From: Whitmania pigra
Lineage: Eukaryota; Annelida; Clitellata; Hirudinida; Haemopidae
Direction of reading: 5' to 3'
DNA: 64,000 bases
Assembly (NCBI GenBank): GCA_021613335.1
Contig: JAJTWR010000278.1
Location: forward strand, 761,501-825,500
Shown: positions 51,731-64,000 of the stretch, one piece after another
Layout of the letters: every line of letters begins with the position of its first letter
Numbering within the stretch: the stretch's first letter is position 1
Made by a program: the position numbers and the translations under genes
The notes under the pieces: generated by a model
Databases searched by the model: none
Seen by the model: the letters and a program-made list of their open reading frames with translations, nothing else
What the model was told of the DNA's origin: nothing

Positions 51731-52976
51731 ATATTTATTTAATCCAATTCCATAACTCGATGTATTATCACTGCTAACTAACCATCACCATCTCCATCGT
51801 CGTCGTTGTCATCGTCACACAAATTGCCACGTGTCGTGAAACGATTGCATGCATTGAAAAGACGAGGTAACGTCACAGTTGAGTACATTTCACGGTTGAC
51901 TCGCATCATCTTTTGTACTTTTTATTTATTTATTTATTTATTTATTTGTTTATTTCGTTTTGAATAACAAAGGCTTTCATTATTTGTCTTAAAATTGAGT
52001 ATTTTCTTATCTTTTTTATTATTATAAACAAAAATTACATGAAAAAATGTTTGCACTGAAAAACCTGAAAATTTATCGTGAAATGTAAAATGAACGAATA
52101 GATGGAAATATTTTTAAGAATTTATATTTTTGAGATCAAACTTGCTGATAACTACGCAGTTACTTGAACCAAGATATTATGATAATATGATATTTATATT
52201 AATAATAATAATTAATAATAGTAATTGCATTATCATAATATAATATAATATAAAATTAATAAAAAAATCATAATGACATATTATCATATCAACATGCATT
52301 AGGATGGGTATCGAAGTAAACTTAATATTATGAAATGTGCAAAACATGTTTTAATTAGAGTTACGCGACAACAACGACAACATAAGTCTCAACAAAAGCA
52401 ACAACTTAGCAACAATTTCTTTAGCAAACACTGATCAATAAACTGATGAAAATTGAAAAATTTATAACAACGCATTCATTAATTATACAAAATACTACGA
52501 ATTAAATAACTAGGAAAATAACATTTCTACTTTCAAGTTAATTTGAAAATTCTTCAATCTTTAACTGAGTTGAATTGAAAAATTGATTCCTCGCTTAGTA
52601 ATAAAAGGTAATTCATTCAATGACTTTAGCAGATGGGACTGATCCGAATGTCGGTAAGACATTAAAAGTTCGATGTAATGAGAATTTCATTACATTGCTT
52701 TCAGATGTCTGGTTCGTGCTGGTAAATGGTTCAGGGAGTTTCGAATTGTTAAATGGAAAACATTAACGAATAAATCTATTTTATTAACGATATTTCGATA
52801 TTTAACAAATGTTCTTGGCAAAAAATTAGCAAAATCATCTGTGAAAAGATAAAAACCAAAAAAAATAGATTTTCAAAAATCAATCCCCTCCCCAAACAAA
52901 TTTATGGGTGCTTCTCTGGGTTCGTGGTGAAATTTTGTTTATAGTTGATCACAAGATTGTGTAAATGTAATTAAAA

Positions 52977-53105
52977 TGTGTAATCATAATCAGAAATGTG
53001 TAATTATAGTCAAAAAGCTTAATTATAGATAAAATGTGTAATTATGGTTAAATGTTTATTTATAGTTACAATGTGTAATTATAGAAAAAGGTTTAATTAT
53101 AATTG
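52977..53105. repeat. Degenerate 18-20 bp tandem repeat
   Basis: About seven diverged units like gtgtaattatagttaaaat. Confidence 0.75.
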
Positions 53106-54306
53106 TAATTATTTCAAATAAACATTCAGAATTTATAGTTGGAATCGTTTTTCACTGGAATTTCCAATTTATTACCTACGGTAATTAAAAGCTTCCCTGT
53201 TGCATGAGCATGGTAGCAGAAGTAATGATGATGGTGACGATGACGATAATGATAAGGATGATAACGATTCTCTAAAGGTAGAGCTCTTTATTTTATTATT
53301 TAATAATGCGTAATATAAAATGACACAATTCGTATTTTTTGTACTAATTCTCATTTTATAAAAAATATAATTGATATTTATTCGTTATTTCATAATTTAT
53401 AAAAAAATAAGTCCTCGATAAATCGAATGATTTTGTCTTTCAACTTTTGCTTCTGCTGCAACAAATTTAGTTTTAACAACCAAAATTTTCAATATTTTAA
53501 AGTTTAAATGTTACTTAATAGAAATTTTAAAAAATGGTATGATTAAATTATATGATTAAACCTAAAGTGGATAAATAGTTATTTTTGTTAGTAATATTTA
53601 ATGCACTATTTAAATAATTGTGATATTGGTTGAATGTGATGTGTATGACACATGTGCACCAGAAAATGAAATGAAGGATTCATTAAAATAATTTAATTAA
53701 ATAATGCAATTTATTCCCTTGTTGAATGTTATCAATGTGTCAGAACGGCAATCTTGTCGTATGTTGTGTTGTTGTGTGTTGCAGTCATTGCTGTGGATGA
53801 AAGGCACCGAAATATTTTGTAAATGCAAATAATAATTAATTCAATCTTTAACAAATAAATAAAAAATTTATTTTTACAAGATACATAAAATTGATTCATT
53901 AAATTAATATATTAAATTAAACTTAGAAAACTTATGATAACAAAATAATTTCAAACTAATTGTACAAAAATTGTTATTAAAAATTATAATAGTTCATTTA
54001 TGGTGCCTTAAGCGTCATACATTAAATGTTCGTAATATTTAATTAAGAGCAATTTTTGTTGACTATTTAATCTGAATAACACTGAGACACATGACAGCAC
54101 AACATCACACGAGCACAACAATATATTCAGAGACACGTCCAACGTTTGACGAGGAAGGAAACATTTGAGCATTAAAAGGAAATAAACTTTACGAGTGGAA
54201 AAGTCGTTTTAAATGTTATTGCATCTTCAGTTCAACTTGGACATGCTGTCGTTACTTGCATTTAAACTTACAGCTTACATTTTTCAAATTAATTAGGTCA
54301 TTAATA

Positions 54307-54359
54307 TTTTGATTATTATTATTATTGTTATTATTATTATTATAATTATTATTGGTACA

Positions 54360-54448
<89 letters not shown>

Positions 54449-54454
54449 TACTAC

Positions 54455-54547
<93 letters not shown>
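54307..54547. repeat. Long ATT microsatellite
   Basis: About 240 bases of tta triplets with a few interruptions. Confidence 0.97.
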
Positions 54548-54844
54548 GCGTCATAATGCACTATGCATTCTACAATATTATTACCTGTAATGAGGATTGC
54601 CTAATCTTGTTCATTCAAATGTAAACAAAAGCAGGGTGTTCGAGCGCAGAACTGATCTCTGATTGGCAGGTTATCGAGGAGTGCAGATGTAAACAAGAAG
54701 CGCGGATTGCAAAGGAGTGCACGCTGGAAAATGAAGTTTATTGACCCAATCTTCGTTGGTGGTCGAATAAATAAACGCTAAATAAACGGAGACTCAAAGA
54801 ACTGAAGTCGTAATTTTATCATAAAATAGCATCGAAATGGTTGA

Positions 54845-54894
54845 ATGTCTGCATGTGATGGAACAGCGTTTTCGATGACCTGGTTCGTGGACAG
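54845..54894 (+). other. Possible first coding exon
   Basis: An ATG at 54845 opens 16 codons (MSACDGTAFSMTWFVD) ending at a consensus donor, ACAG|gtgagt. The 200 bases upstream are less AT-rich, as in a promoter or 5' UTR. I found no following exon in the right phase, so this is weak. Confidence 0.25.
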
Positions 54895-56940
54895 GTGAGT
54901 TAAAGAATAAATTGTGGATTTGCTTGCTTTAACGTTGTCGATTGCTGTATTTGATATCTCTCATCTGTAAATGAGCTTTCTAATGCTGTTGTTACACCAT
55001 TGTATTAATGATACTTTGATTATTCATAATTCGATATCATTACCACATATTATTAGATTACTCTATTCTTAATACTCTTAGCAGTTTTTATAGCCCTTGA
55101 ACAGATTTAGTATGATGAATATATAATTTAAAAAGCATTTACGTACATACCGTGTAAAACGTTAGCATGTGTTTATGTGATATTGATAACAAAGCCTAGA
55201 TACGCAGTTGATAAGCAGCCTACTTATTTAAGAGGGATGATTAAAGATCTTTTGTAGACCATTTTTTGAGTTTACAGGGTTAAAATAACGGAAGAACATT
55301 TCAAGTTATTCAAGTCACACGTTCGAGAGGATGACGAGGGAGTTTCATGTTCCTCTTTTATATTCGCACGAGACGTGAGAACTTTTACAACTTCCCCATT
55401 GGGACCAGGAGCAAGTCAGGACACAAGTACTATTCCGTTTGTGACTGTTACTCGTTCTCTTACGCATTCATTCGCTCTCTCGTTCACTCCCTCACTCACT
55501 CACTCACTTGGTCATGGCATCCCTAATAAATTATCAGTTGGAGAACAATTGTGTTCAGAATTCATCATCTAGGAAGAGCGCACGGACATAGGAAGGAATG
55601 TTTGGACTCAAGGGCAGGTCGAATAAACATATGAAACGTCATTTGAGGCAGATTGTAAACATTTGCATGGATGCAACATATCATGACCAATTCAAGCATG
55701 TAGCTCGCACATCTCACATCTCCAATAAAATTGGCCACACCTCCTTTCAAACAATAAAACACGACATAAACAATAAATTTATAGGTACTTATTGTTGTTG
55801 CATTATGTTGCACTGTTTCATTGCTTTAATTTTATTATAAATAATAATATAATAAATAATATACAATTGATTTTATATTATACTATGTTAAACTGCATTA
55901 AACTATATTAAACTACATTATGTTAACAATTATGCATTATATTTGTACGAATAAATCTATATTTTTTTATTTTATCCAACGTAAGTCCCTCGCTTAGCTT
56001 GATGGTTCCGTGCCTCTCGTCGCTCAGATTTAGTTCGGCTGAACTTTTCATGGCAACTTTATATATAATGTAGATGATGTTTGCCGTTTTAAAATTATTA
56101 TTTATTCGTGTGTTCTTAAGTAAAGCTTAAAAGTTACAAATATATTTCAAATTCCTTCCTAATTGGAGCTTAATCTCTTCCTGCCTCTTAAAATCTTGTT
56201 TCTTTGATCTTAACGGACCTGAGAGATAAGCACTTGTACCAATGCGCCTTCACCGCATCGAGTTGTGATTCAAGTGTAGAACTGCAAATGTGCAAATGTT
56301 ATACCGAAGGCGTGCATTTGGACAGCAAATACTTTAGCAAATACTCTATTATCATTTGGGTCAAATAACCTGGCCAAGTTAAATAATTCAAAAAAAAACC
56401 TGTCACTTCCACAATTGCCTAACGTTAAATAAAAGGAATTCTTTCATATTATAGGTTTGTGTAAGATAATGATAAAGTGCTATTGTAAATAAATGTTAAT
56501 ATCAATTATTACTTTTAAAATCTGCTCCATCTAATACGTTAATACAACGATCACGCGAATGATTAGAGCAATATTACTCGCTTTTAGAGGCTAAACCACA
56601 AACTCAAACCTTCGTTTCAACGTTCAAGTCCTTCGTAGGGTTCACCAAGGTCAAAAGAGGATGACGGCCTTAGAAAGCATGTATGTATATATGCTCATGT
56701 ATGTGTACATGCTTATGTGTGAGGGTCAGAGACAGTTGCGGTTGCTCGACTATGAGGTGATAAAGAATTTTTATAATAAGATAAATACTTTTTTGCGGTC
56801 GAGATGAAAAGATGCAATGATGATAATGGTCGTGGTCTGATATTATTTATTTCTTAGCTGGAAAGTTTGAAGGAGTAAAGAAAGATGAGATGCGAAAGAG
56901 GCAGATGTCAGTCATGATGAATTTTTAACAACTGTTTGCA
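54895..56940. other. AT-rich stretch, no gene assigned
   Basis: The opposing 80-codon frames at 55565-55840 have ordinary composition but no motif or splice support. The stretch 56570-56760 is less AT-rich and may be an old repeat. Confidence 0.35.
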
Positions 56941-56960
56941 GCCTCAGAATTCAATGAGAA

Positions 56961-57209
56961 GTGGATCTTCAAGGATGTTCGTCGCAGAAACCCCGTATTT
57001 CATCACCGTCATGCAATGACGAACAGACGACTGTGCATGCCCTCGAGTTTCCTACAGAAGTGGAAGCAATAAATACTCCCTTGAATGATGTTTATTCGTT
57101 GCAAGTAATAAGCGTAAATCATAAGGAATGCCTTCAGCAGACTAAACCTTTGCCACTCATCGCACGACCTGCTCAATATCAAGCAAAGTCATCTCTTGAC
57201 ATTTCATAA
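56961..57209 (+). other. Possible terminal exon, unrecognised
   Basis: A frame open for about 82 codons (SSQKPRISSPSCNDEQTTV...QYQAKSSLDIS) ends at a TAA at 57207. A strong acceptor, ctgtttgcag, lies just upstream at 56941, but from there this frame meets a TGA, so the real acceptor would have to be a later AG. No domain is recognised. Confidence 0.25.
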
Positions 57210-57599
57210 AATAGTGTCATTAATTTGAAACAGATCCTGAGACATCAGCTCCAAATATCAAGACATTTTTGCGTTCCAAAATCGTGCAATTAATTACTGA
57301 GGTGACAGATAAAAACCTGATATCTTTTTAAGAGTCGGAAACAACGTTTGTAAAATTAGCAATTCCAATTAAACAGCTCCATTACTTGAGTTTTGAACTA
57401 ATTGTTGAGAGAAAAAAATTCATCATCGTCATCATCATCATCATCATCACCTGATCTTGGTCTTCTTCCTTCAACCGTCAGAACGAGGAAAGCAGGAATC
57501 AAGAGCTGAATGAAATGTCTCGCAAAGAACATCGTAACGAGTCAAAAAAATTCAAAATCCACTGAATTTCTTGGCATCTTTCGAAGATTGCAAAAGTAC

Positions 57600-57860
57600 G
57601 ACGAGATACTTTTGTTATCTCCTCTCGACTGCTAATTCAACGGCGAGCAAATCGTGATCGAGAGGCTGTAGGTTCGAGTCTGAAGTTGCGACGAAATTTT
57701 CCTCCAGGCGATAATGGGAGGCAAACGGACTGAAGTTCTTGAATGGAGTCACAAGTGGCTTTATGCGCCGTTTCGCCCTGCATGCATCTTCTTGCTTCGT
57801 GTGTGATGCTGCCTCTTGTGAGTGAGATTCTCATGTCATCCAAACGCATGTTAGATGAGA
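57600..57860 (+). mobile_element. Possible tRNA-derived SINE
   Basis: The word ggttcgagtct at 57671-57681, preceded by atcgagaggctgta, looks like a tRNA B box with its arm. The following 170 bases are unusually GC-rich for this window. No convincing A box, tail or target duplication was found. Confidence 0.25.
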
Positions 57861-57919
57861 CGACCTCTCGCTCTGGATAAGAAGCGAATGTTGATGTGAC
57901 TTATTTCAATCTTCTCCTT

Positions 57920-58130
57920 CCGCTGATGATGATGATGATAGTTATGGTAGTTTTGATGACGATGATGACGGTGGTTGTGATGGTTATGATATCTATGATG
58001 ATGATGATGGTTGCCATAGTTGTGATGATGATGATGCTATTTGTTGAGGTAATTGAGATGGTGATGCTGATAATGACAGAAACGGTGATGTTGTGAAGGT
58101 GGTTTTAAAGATGACGATAATAAAAATGAT
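57920..58130. repeat. Imperfect (GAT)n array
   Basis: gat, ggt and gac triplets over 200 bases. The methionine/valine-rich frame is an artefact. Confidence 0.88.
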
Positions 58131-58399
58131 GGTGCACTCGGAATACAATTTCTTAAAAATTATTTTCATATTAAACGTTCAAATGCACACATTTGCAACA
58201 CGTAATTTCAATTGGGCAACGTTGGAAAGGACCTCACAAAACTGCGCGCTTACATTTTTGACCCAAAAGTATCGAGGTCGGAATCTGTCGATGAATATAA
58301 TAATAATAATAATATTATGATTATTAGAAATAATAATGTACTGTCAGAACAATAATCAGGCCATAAGAATGTTATCAAGGTTCAGTGATTCTGTCTTGT

Positions 58400-58634
58400 T
58401 AATTAATTGATTGATTAATTAATGGAATGATCATTTGATTGATTGACAGACTGACTGATTGATTAATTGATTGAATGATTGATTGATTTATTGATTAATT
58501 GATTGATTAATTGACTGATTGATTGATTGATCGAGCGATTGATTGTTTGATTGATTGATTAATTTATTGATTGAATGAATGATTAATTTATTGATTGACT
58601 GATTGATTGCTTGATTGATTGATTGCTTGCTTGC

Positions 58635-58699
<65 letters not shown>

Positions 58700-58725
58700 G
58701 ATTGATTGATTGATTGGTTGGTTGG

Positions 58726-58769
<44 letters not shown>

Positions 58770-58774
58770 CTGAC

Positions 58775-58838
<64 letters not shown>

Positions 58839-58975
58839 GATGATTGATTGATTGATTTATTTATTTATTTATTGATTTATTGATTGATTGATTTGTTTAT
58901 TTATTTATTTATTTATATATTTATTTATTTAGTTAGTTAGTTATTGATTTGTTGATCGATCGATCGATTTATTTA
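58400..58975. repeat. Long (TTGA)n tetranucleotide satellite
   Basis: About 570 bases of ttga units, with ttta blocks at 58855-58940 and scattered ttgc or ttgg variants. No coding value. Confidence 0.97.
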
Positions 58976-58979
58976 TTGG

Positions 58980-60485
58980 AATTAAGGAATTAATTAAGAC
59001 ATTATTCAATAATTCGTATGGAGCCCAAGATTTTTGGTACCTTAAATTTTATTGGAATTCAGTCGAAGCAGAATTGAATAATTTATTCTCTTCGCTTCGT
59101 TAGGTCCTATTGACTGCAGTTACCATTTAACCGAATTTAACTCTTTAAGGGTGATAAGATTAAAATCAAGATGAAATCATTTGCCGATAAAAAAAAAAGC
59201 CTTTTGTCGTCACTTTTTTTACTTTTTATTACTATTACACCTGTTAAAGTCATGATGTTTTATCTTAACTGGTATCATAATTTCATATAATTTGAAAAAA
59301 ACTGTACAATTTTGATCGATATTTCTTCTATTGGAAATTCCAAATATTAGTCGAGTTTCTGTCACACATTTGTGTTTCACACTGTCACATTCTCCAGTTT
59401 CATGAGCATTGGATCAAGTACAAGTACATCATGATATGAAATTGTTGATCTTCATAACGATGATTACGATTACGGTGGTTGATGACGTTGGTGAGGATTT
59501 CACATTTCCCTCCATAGTGCTTGTAAAATCTTCGGTTTCTTTGTTTTAATGTCAATTTGTTTGATTGTAAATTAATTTGTTCTGAGGTTTTATGAAGTTT
59601 TAGTAACGTCTTATTATGCATTCATTTCATCATCGCCATCATCATTTTCATCGTTATCAAAATTCTAAGCATCAACAACGGTTATTAATCTTATTACAAG
59701 TAAATTTATATTCGTTTGATTCCAACAAATCGTGAATTAGTTCGGGTTCGCAGAAAGTTTTTTTTTTAATAAAAATGTCTCTTATTTATGATTCGCTGAA
59801 TTAATAAATCTTGATAATAACTTCATCCAATGTCTCAAAGTCTCGTTGATGTGCACTGTTGAACTTTGGAGAAAGAAATGAATGTTGAGTTGTTGTTTTT
59901 ATTATTTTGAAATAATCAACTTTTATTAAATTAATTCTCATTAGGAAGATCTTAAAACAATTCAACCATTTGTTACGATATACAAACGCTTTCTTCGATT
60001 AATTTTAATTTAGTTAAAATTGAAATTTATTGTCCTCAGATTCATCTTAAAAGCCCCAGTTTAACTCCACAGATGATCTTAAGGTGGAACCAATTATTCT
60101 AAAATCATTGCCATTATCATCGTCATCAGCAGCGTCATCGTCATCATCATCATTATCATCATCGATATCGTCATCGACGTCTTCGTCATCAGCAACAAGA
60201 TCACTCTTATTGTTTTGTATTTCTTGAACAAACACAAAGGACAATGTTTCTTCATCGAATTTCTTGAAGGAAATCTGTGAGGATTTGTTTACATTTGAAA
60301 GTTAAACGAACTAAGATCACTTCTCTTTAATTTGTCAAATATTACTTGCAATATTCATCTCAAAAATGTTTGACACGAAATGTTGTTTAAATAATTAAAA
60401 GATCATAACAGACCTCGTGACATTTGATAATGGCGAAGAACGGGAATTTTTTTGCGACTTGGCGACATTTCATCAACAACATCGT
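58980..60485. other. Non-coding stretch
   Basis: AT-rich, with an ATC-rich array at 60110-60190. No exon supported. Confidence 0.5.
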
Positions 60486-60488
60486 CAA

Positions 60489-60755
60489 TCACAAAATATC
60501 ATAACTACGATAATAATATTAGTAGTAATAATAATAATCATCATCAAAACATTGTCAGTCACAAAATATCATAACCACGATAATAATAATAGTAATAATA
60601 ATAATAATCATCATCAAAACATTGTCAGTCACAAAATATCATAACCACGATAATATTAATAGTAACAATAATAATCATCATCATCAAAACATTGTCAGTT
60701 ATCATCACGATAATAAAATTAGTAATAATCATCAACAAACCACAATCGTAATAAT
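60489..60755. repeat. 70-bp tandem repeat
   Basis: Units starting acaaaatatcataaccacga begin at 60491, 60561 and 60631, followed by a partial fourth. Each contains aat and atc triplets and aaaacattgtcagtcac. Confidence 0.92.
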
Positions 60756-61079
60756 TCTCAAAACTTCTTCACTTTCTTACGTATGTTATCACTCGGTGCT
60801 ATCAAAATAAATGCCTATCTAAGTACACTATGGATGGATTGATTGATGGGTGGATGGATTTTATGGATTAATGGCTGAATGGATTGATTTATTGAATGAT
60901 GGATTAATTGAGAGTTGACGGATGGACGAATGAATGAATGAATATTTCATTGCAATAAAGCGTTCCATCGTGATTATGGAGATTCGAATCAGCATTGATG
61001 AGTCACGTGGTCTAAGCATGACCTTGGAAAAGTTGAAGATTACCACAACCCTTCGGAAGGCTGTGATGACACTGACGGT

Positions 61080-61172
61080 AACGATGATGATGATGACGAT
61101 GACAATGGTGATGATGATGACGACGACGACGATGACGACGACGACGATAAGGACGATGATGATGATGATGAG
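61080..61172. repeat. (GAT/GAC)n array
   Basis: Imperfect gat and gac triplets; the serine or methionine/threonine frames are artefacts. Confidence 0.9.
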
Positions 61173-61699
61173 AGGGTTAGCGAAGATGAATTCTGATAGC
61201 AGACGTCATTATAACGCAATGGATTTTCCTTTTCATGCTTCAACGGACATGGGTTGTCCTGGTGTGTTCACGGTTCACTGACACCAAACAGCGCTCCTTT
61301 GTGTCTTATCTCTTTATTAGGTCCATGACGTCAGTAATTGGTTTATTAGTCAAATCAAGCGTATCGGTCCCATAGATAACAATTATAATTTTTATTTGAA
61401 AATTATCAAATTTTTCTAAATATAATTATATTATATATGTGGCAGCAAAATTATGATATTGTTGAAATCAATTAGTAGATGAAAATAATAATAATAATAA
61501 TAATAATAATAAACTCATATTACTCATTCGTGAGAATATTTTCAATGCAAGATAAGATGGTGACTTCTTCTGACGCGAAGCTCATGAATCATAAATCCAT
61601 CTCAACAGTGATGATGACGAGGATGGTGATGATTATGATGAAGATGGCGATGATGACGATGATCTCTTGCAATTATTTTCATTCCTTTTCTTTAAATCC

Positions 61700-62540
61700 T
61701 TCCTAAAGAGCCGACAGAAATGCAATGATGCAATCGCATGCGCAGTTGTACAGTTACGTTATTGGAAAAATAATTAAAACTAAATATTTCTAGATTTTTG
61801 AACTTTGATCCGCCTTTGGAGACAGTTTGTTGTGCTGCACTGGTGAGGTTAATGAGATTTCAATTCATGTTATTTATTTATATTTATCAGTCTCCTCACA
61901 AGCTTGATTTTAATGTGTCATTGATGCATCCAACTTGGTGCATTATTTAAGCTGGATACTTATAAAAGCATTTATAAACAATTAAAGTAGTATTTCGTTA
62001 ATTAATTATAGTGTTTTTAAATATTAGCGCTTGCTATGTGTATTTAAGTGTCAATTCCTGCATGAATTAAGTTTATTGATGTTCAAATAATCCTTCCCAT
62101 TTATCTGCTTAATAATTATTTTTCGAGTTACATTCCACTTCAAGCTGTCTTGAATGCTCCAGGTTAGATGTGCAGAAATAACCATGCCCCACAATTGGAT
62201 ACCGCGTGATCATGGATAGATATTATCTGCTAGTTATTTTAGATTGTTAGTCTTATTGATTTCGACAGATCCTTAAGATTTCCTGCTTGGTTCAACTCAT
62301 CTCTTCATCAATTTTTGATGATAATACAAATTTAAGGAGAAATCGACAATATCTCTTATGAAATGTGTAACTCACTTAGCAAAGTCTACCACTACTAAAT
62401 CATTTTTTATGCAGCCAAAATTATGATTTCTCAACTGCCTCGACCAATGAGAAGTCGTTTCTACTTATCCAATCATCTGCAATATTGAATACATAATCTT
62501 TAGTATTTAATATGTAAACTTACACAATTATTATTATACT
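61700..62540. other. AT-rich stretch, no gene assigned
   Basis: No open frame of note. A minus-strand piece at about 62400-62455 (ISRNDFSLVEAVEKS then stop, after attgcag) might be a last exon, but its phase does not match the exon at 62584. Confidence 0.3.
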
Positions 62541-62583
62541 AATATTATAATAACTTATACGTAATCTGCATAAATTTACTTAC

Positions 62584-62736
62584 AAAAATGGACGGCAGCA
62601 CCAAGCACACAGGTCCATCAACATCGAAAACATAACGTCGCCTATCGTCATTGCTTGTCATTATTAATGCAGAATTCTGCATGAATTCTTTCTTTTTTAG
62701 AAATGTTTTCAGATCTTCCATGCAGGTCACGGCGAC
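62584..62736 (-). CDS. Candidate internal exon, unrecognised
   Basis: From acceptor attag at 62737-62739 to a consensus donor gtaagt at 62583, 51 codons stay open with ordinary composition: CMEDLKTFLKKKEFMQ, TSNDDRRRYVFDVDGPVCLV, LPSIF. The exon starts and ends in phase 0. I do not recognise the protein. The acceptor has a poor pyrimidine tract, and neighbouring exons were not found. Confidence 0.4.
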
Positions 62737-62835
62737 CTAATATTTGTTTTTCATCGGGGATGGTTCGTCCAATGTGCTCCTCAAACAGGAGATCACGTGA
62801 CTTCCAGGCGGTTAACTTTTTTAAGGTAAATTTAA

Positions 62836-63375
62836 ATGAATCCAGTCGTTGAGGCACTCGGTCATGATGATGATGGTGATAACTTCTCTCAAAAATGGAG
62901 CCATCGCCCCAACAAACCCCGGAGTTTCAAAAGCAAGTTCATATTCAGACCACCCACACCAATGCCCTCAATGCCCGCAAAAACATTCACCGGGGTTGCT
63001 GCCGTACTTCCGAGTACGTAACCCAACCTAGTTGAGCTGGAAAAAGTTAAACGAAATCCCAAAGAACTCGACAATTATTTTCCGAGACCCGACTTAGGAA
63101 ATTAAGACAACGACAAGACTTTTTATTGTTCTGCTGCAGTGACCGACTCATCCCCAAACAGTGATGAAGCGATGAATTCACACAGTGAACGACAGCAACG
63201 AAATTTCAACATCAAAACAAATTTAATTACCGATCGAAGTAACTCCATGACCTTATGTTTTGAAGATTCTGTGAAGGCAAGTAACATTGTTCTGTGCAAA
63301 ATGAAACAGAAATTTAAGCCCTTACATAAAATAATGTGCAAAATCATTCCCCTAAACTTCTTCCCCAAAGAGTGA
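62836..63375 (+). CDS. Candidate two-exon small protein, unrecognised
   Basis: Exon 1, 62836-63013, starts with ATG (MNPVVEALGHDDDGDNFSQ, later RPPTPMPSMPAKTF) and ends at donor gtacgt. Exon 2, 63140-63375, follows a good acceptor (tttattgttctgctgcag), reads TDSSPNSDEAMNSHSERQQR and ends PLNFFPKE before a TGA. Phases match, giving about 137 residues. An AATAAA lies at 63401-63406. No family is recognised and the start is unproven. Confidence 0.35.
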
Positions 63376-63400
63376 ACATAACAAGTTTAAAAACAAAGAC

Positions 63401-63406
63401 AATAAA
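63401..63406 (+). promoter_or_regulatory. Candidate polyadenylation signal
   Basis: AATAAA 26 bases after the stop of the candidate gene ending at 63375. Confidence 0.35.
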
Positions 63407-63409
63407 TAA

Positions 63410-64000
63410 TACGAAGTCACTCGGGCTCCAGGTCTTACGACTGATAAACAGTTCCTATGTACAAATATCTCAACCTACGTGAATTTCTCTGAAAACTGTG
63501 AAAACTCAAAGCTCAACTGTGAAACAAAGATCGTCTATTTACATCGACTTTGACATCGCATCGGATCACACATCGCAACATTTGACTACAATGTCAACAT
63601 GACAAGCACTCAGAAAATCACCGGTCAACGAGGATGCAAAGGAATTCCAACATAATAACTGAGCAATAATTTGGCAAATCTTAACACAAACTCAATAGAG
63701 AAAGAATTTCAAGAAAAATTTCGACCAAAATATCACCAGCACGACTTATGAAACTTAAATGCATGGAAACGTTAGGAGATGCAAAGCAACACGAACCGAC
63801 GACAAAAGGATTACAATCGAAGAGATGAAACAAGTCATGAGATGACACTCGATGATGCATCGAATCCAGAAAATTATCTTACTTGAAAGGTTGAATTCAG
63901 ACATCACAACACATGGATTCAAGTGTCCAGTCAGGAATATTTCATAAAAAGAATACAAACCACGTTCGTCAAGTGTTCGCTGAAATAATTTCAAAACAAA
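63410..64000. other. Window end, no gene assigned
   Basis: Less AT-rich than average, but no frame shows a motif. The minus frame 63755-63994 is hydrophobic without splice support. Confidence 0.35.

Larger units (their letters stand above)
48800..54300. other. Repeat-rich non-coding region
   Basis: No exon is convincing. Besides the arrays listed, there are ATC-rich stretches at 50240-50430 and 51410-51460. Confidence 0.5.

Noticed and set aside
55565..55840. Opposing 80-codon frames
   Set aside because: No motif, no convincing acceptor or donor on either strand.
57637..57849. 70-codon arginine-rich minus ORF
   Set aside because: Covers the GC-rich, possibly tRNA-derived SINE; better explained as repeat sequence.

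Overview
This window is AT-rich animal nuclear DNA. The genes are split by introns with GT-AG borders, and reading frames join cleanly across predicted splice sites. The spaces between are full of ATT, GAT and tetranucleotide arrays and transposon remnants. There are no operons, ribosome sites or CRISPR arrays. Rab3, an ILRUN (C6orf106)-like protein, a three-Ig-domain protein and an SLC22-type transporter end point to a bilaterian invertebrate. The microsatellite load and gene style would suit a lophotrochozoan such as a leech or other annelid, but that placement is inference.

Layout. 0-3 kb: an internally deleted hAT transposon, then the last two exons of an SLC22-like transporter, with a 15-bp array that repeats the 5' splice site. 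5-8 kb: an unrecognised three-exon gene piece, with a pogo/mariner-like MITE in its first intron. 9.8-11.3 kb: the 5' part of a LINE. 12-14 kb: minisatellite and a large ATT array. 15-17 kb: minus-strand gene end with an 11-residue tandem repeat. 21.9-24.1 kb: complete two-exon gene with an NZF (RanBP2-type) zinc finger. 24.9-27.2 kb: degraded pogo-like transposon carrying two very small retro-insertions with clear target-site duplications. 28.1-29.6 kb: complete ILRUN-like gene. 30.6-37.6 kb: complete Rab3 coding region whose large intron holds a LINE relic and a nearly identical tandem LTR element (LTR-internal-LTR-internal-LTR). 41-48 kb: eight exons of an immunoglobulin-superfamily gene. 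48.4-64 kb: mostly satellites with a few weak exon candidates.

The well-supported host genes (Rab3, ILRUN-like, IgSF) all lie on the minus strand, but nothing suggests they act together. Rab3 is a synaptic-vesicle GTPase and the Ig protein is probably a surface or adhesion molecule, so both may be neuronal. Exon models were built by hand from splice motifs and phase; none has transcript support here. The most unusual observations are the tandem three-LTR gag-only element with one silent difference between units, the family of 42-51 bp retro-insertions, and the repeated splice donor in the transporter gene.
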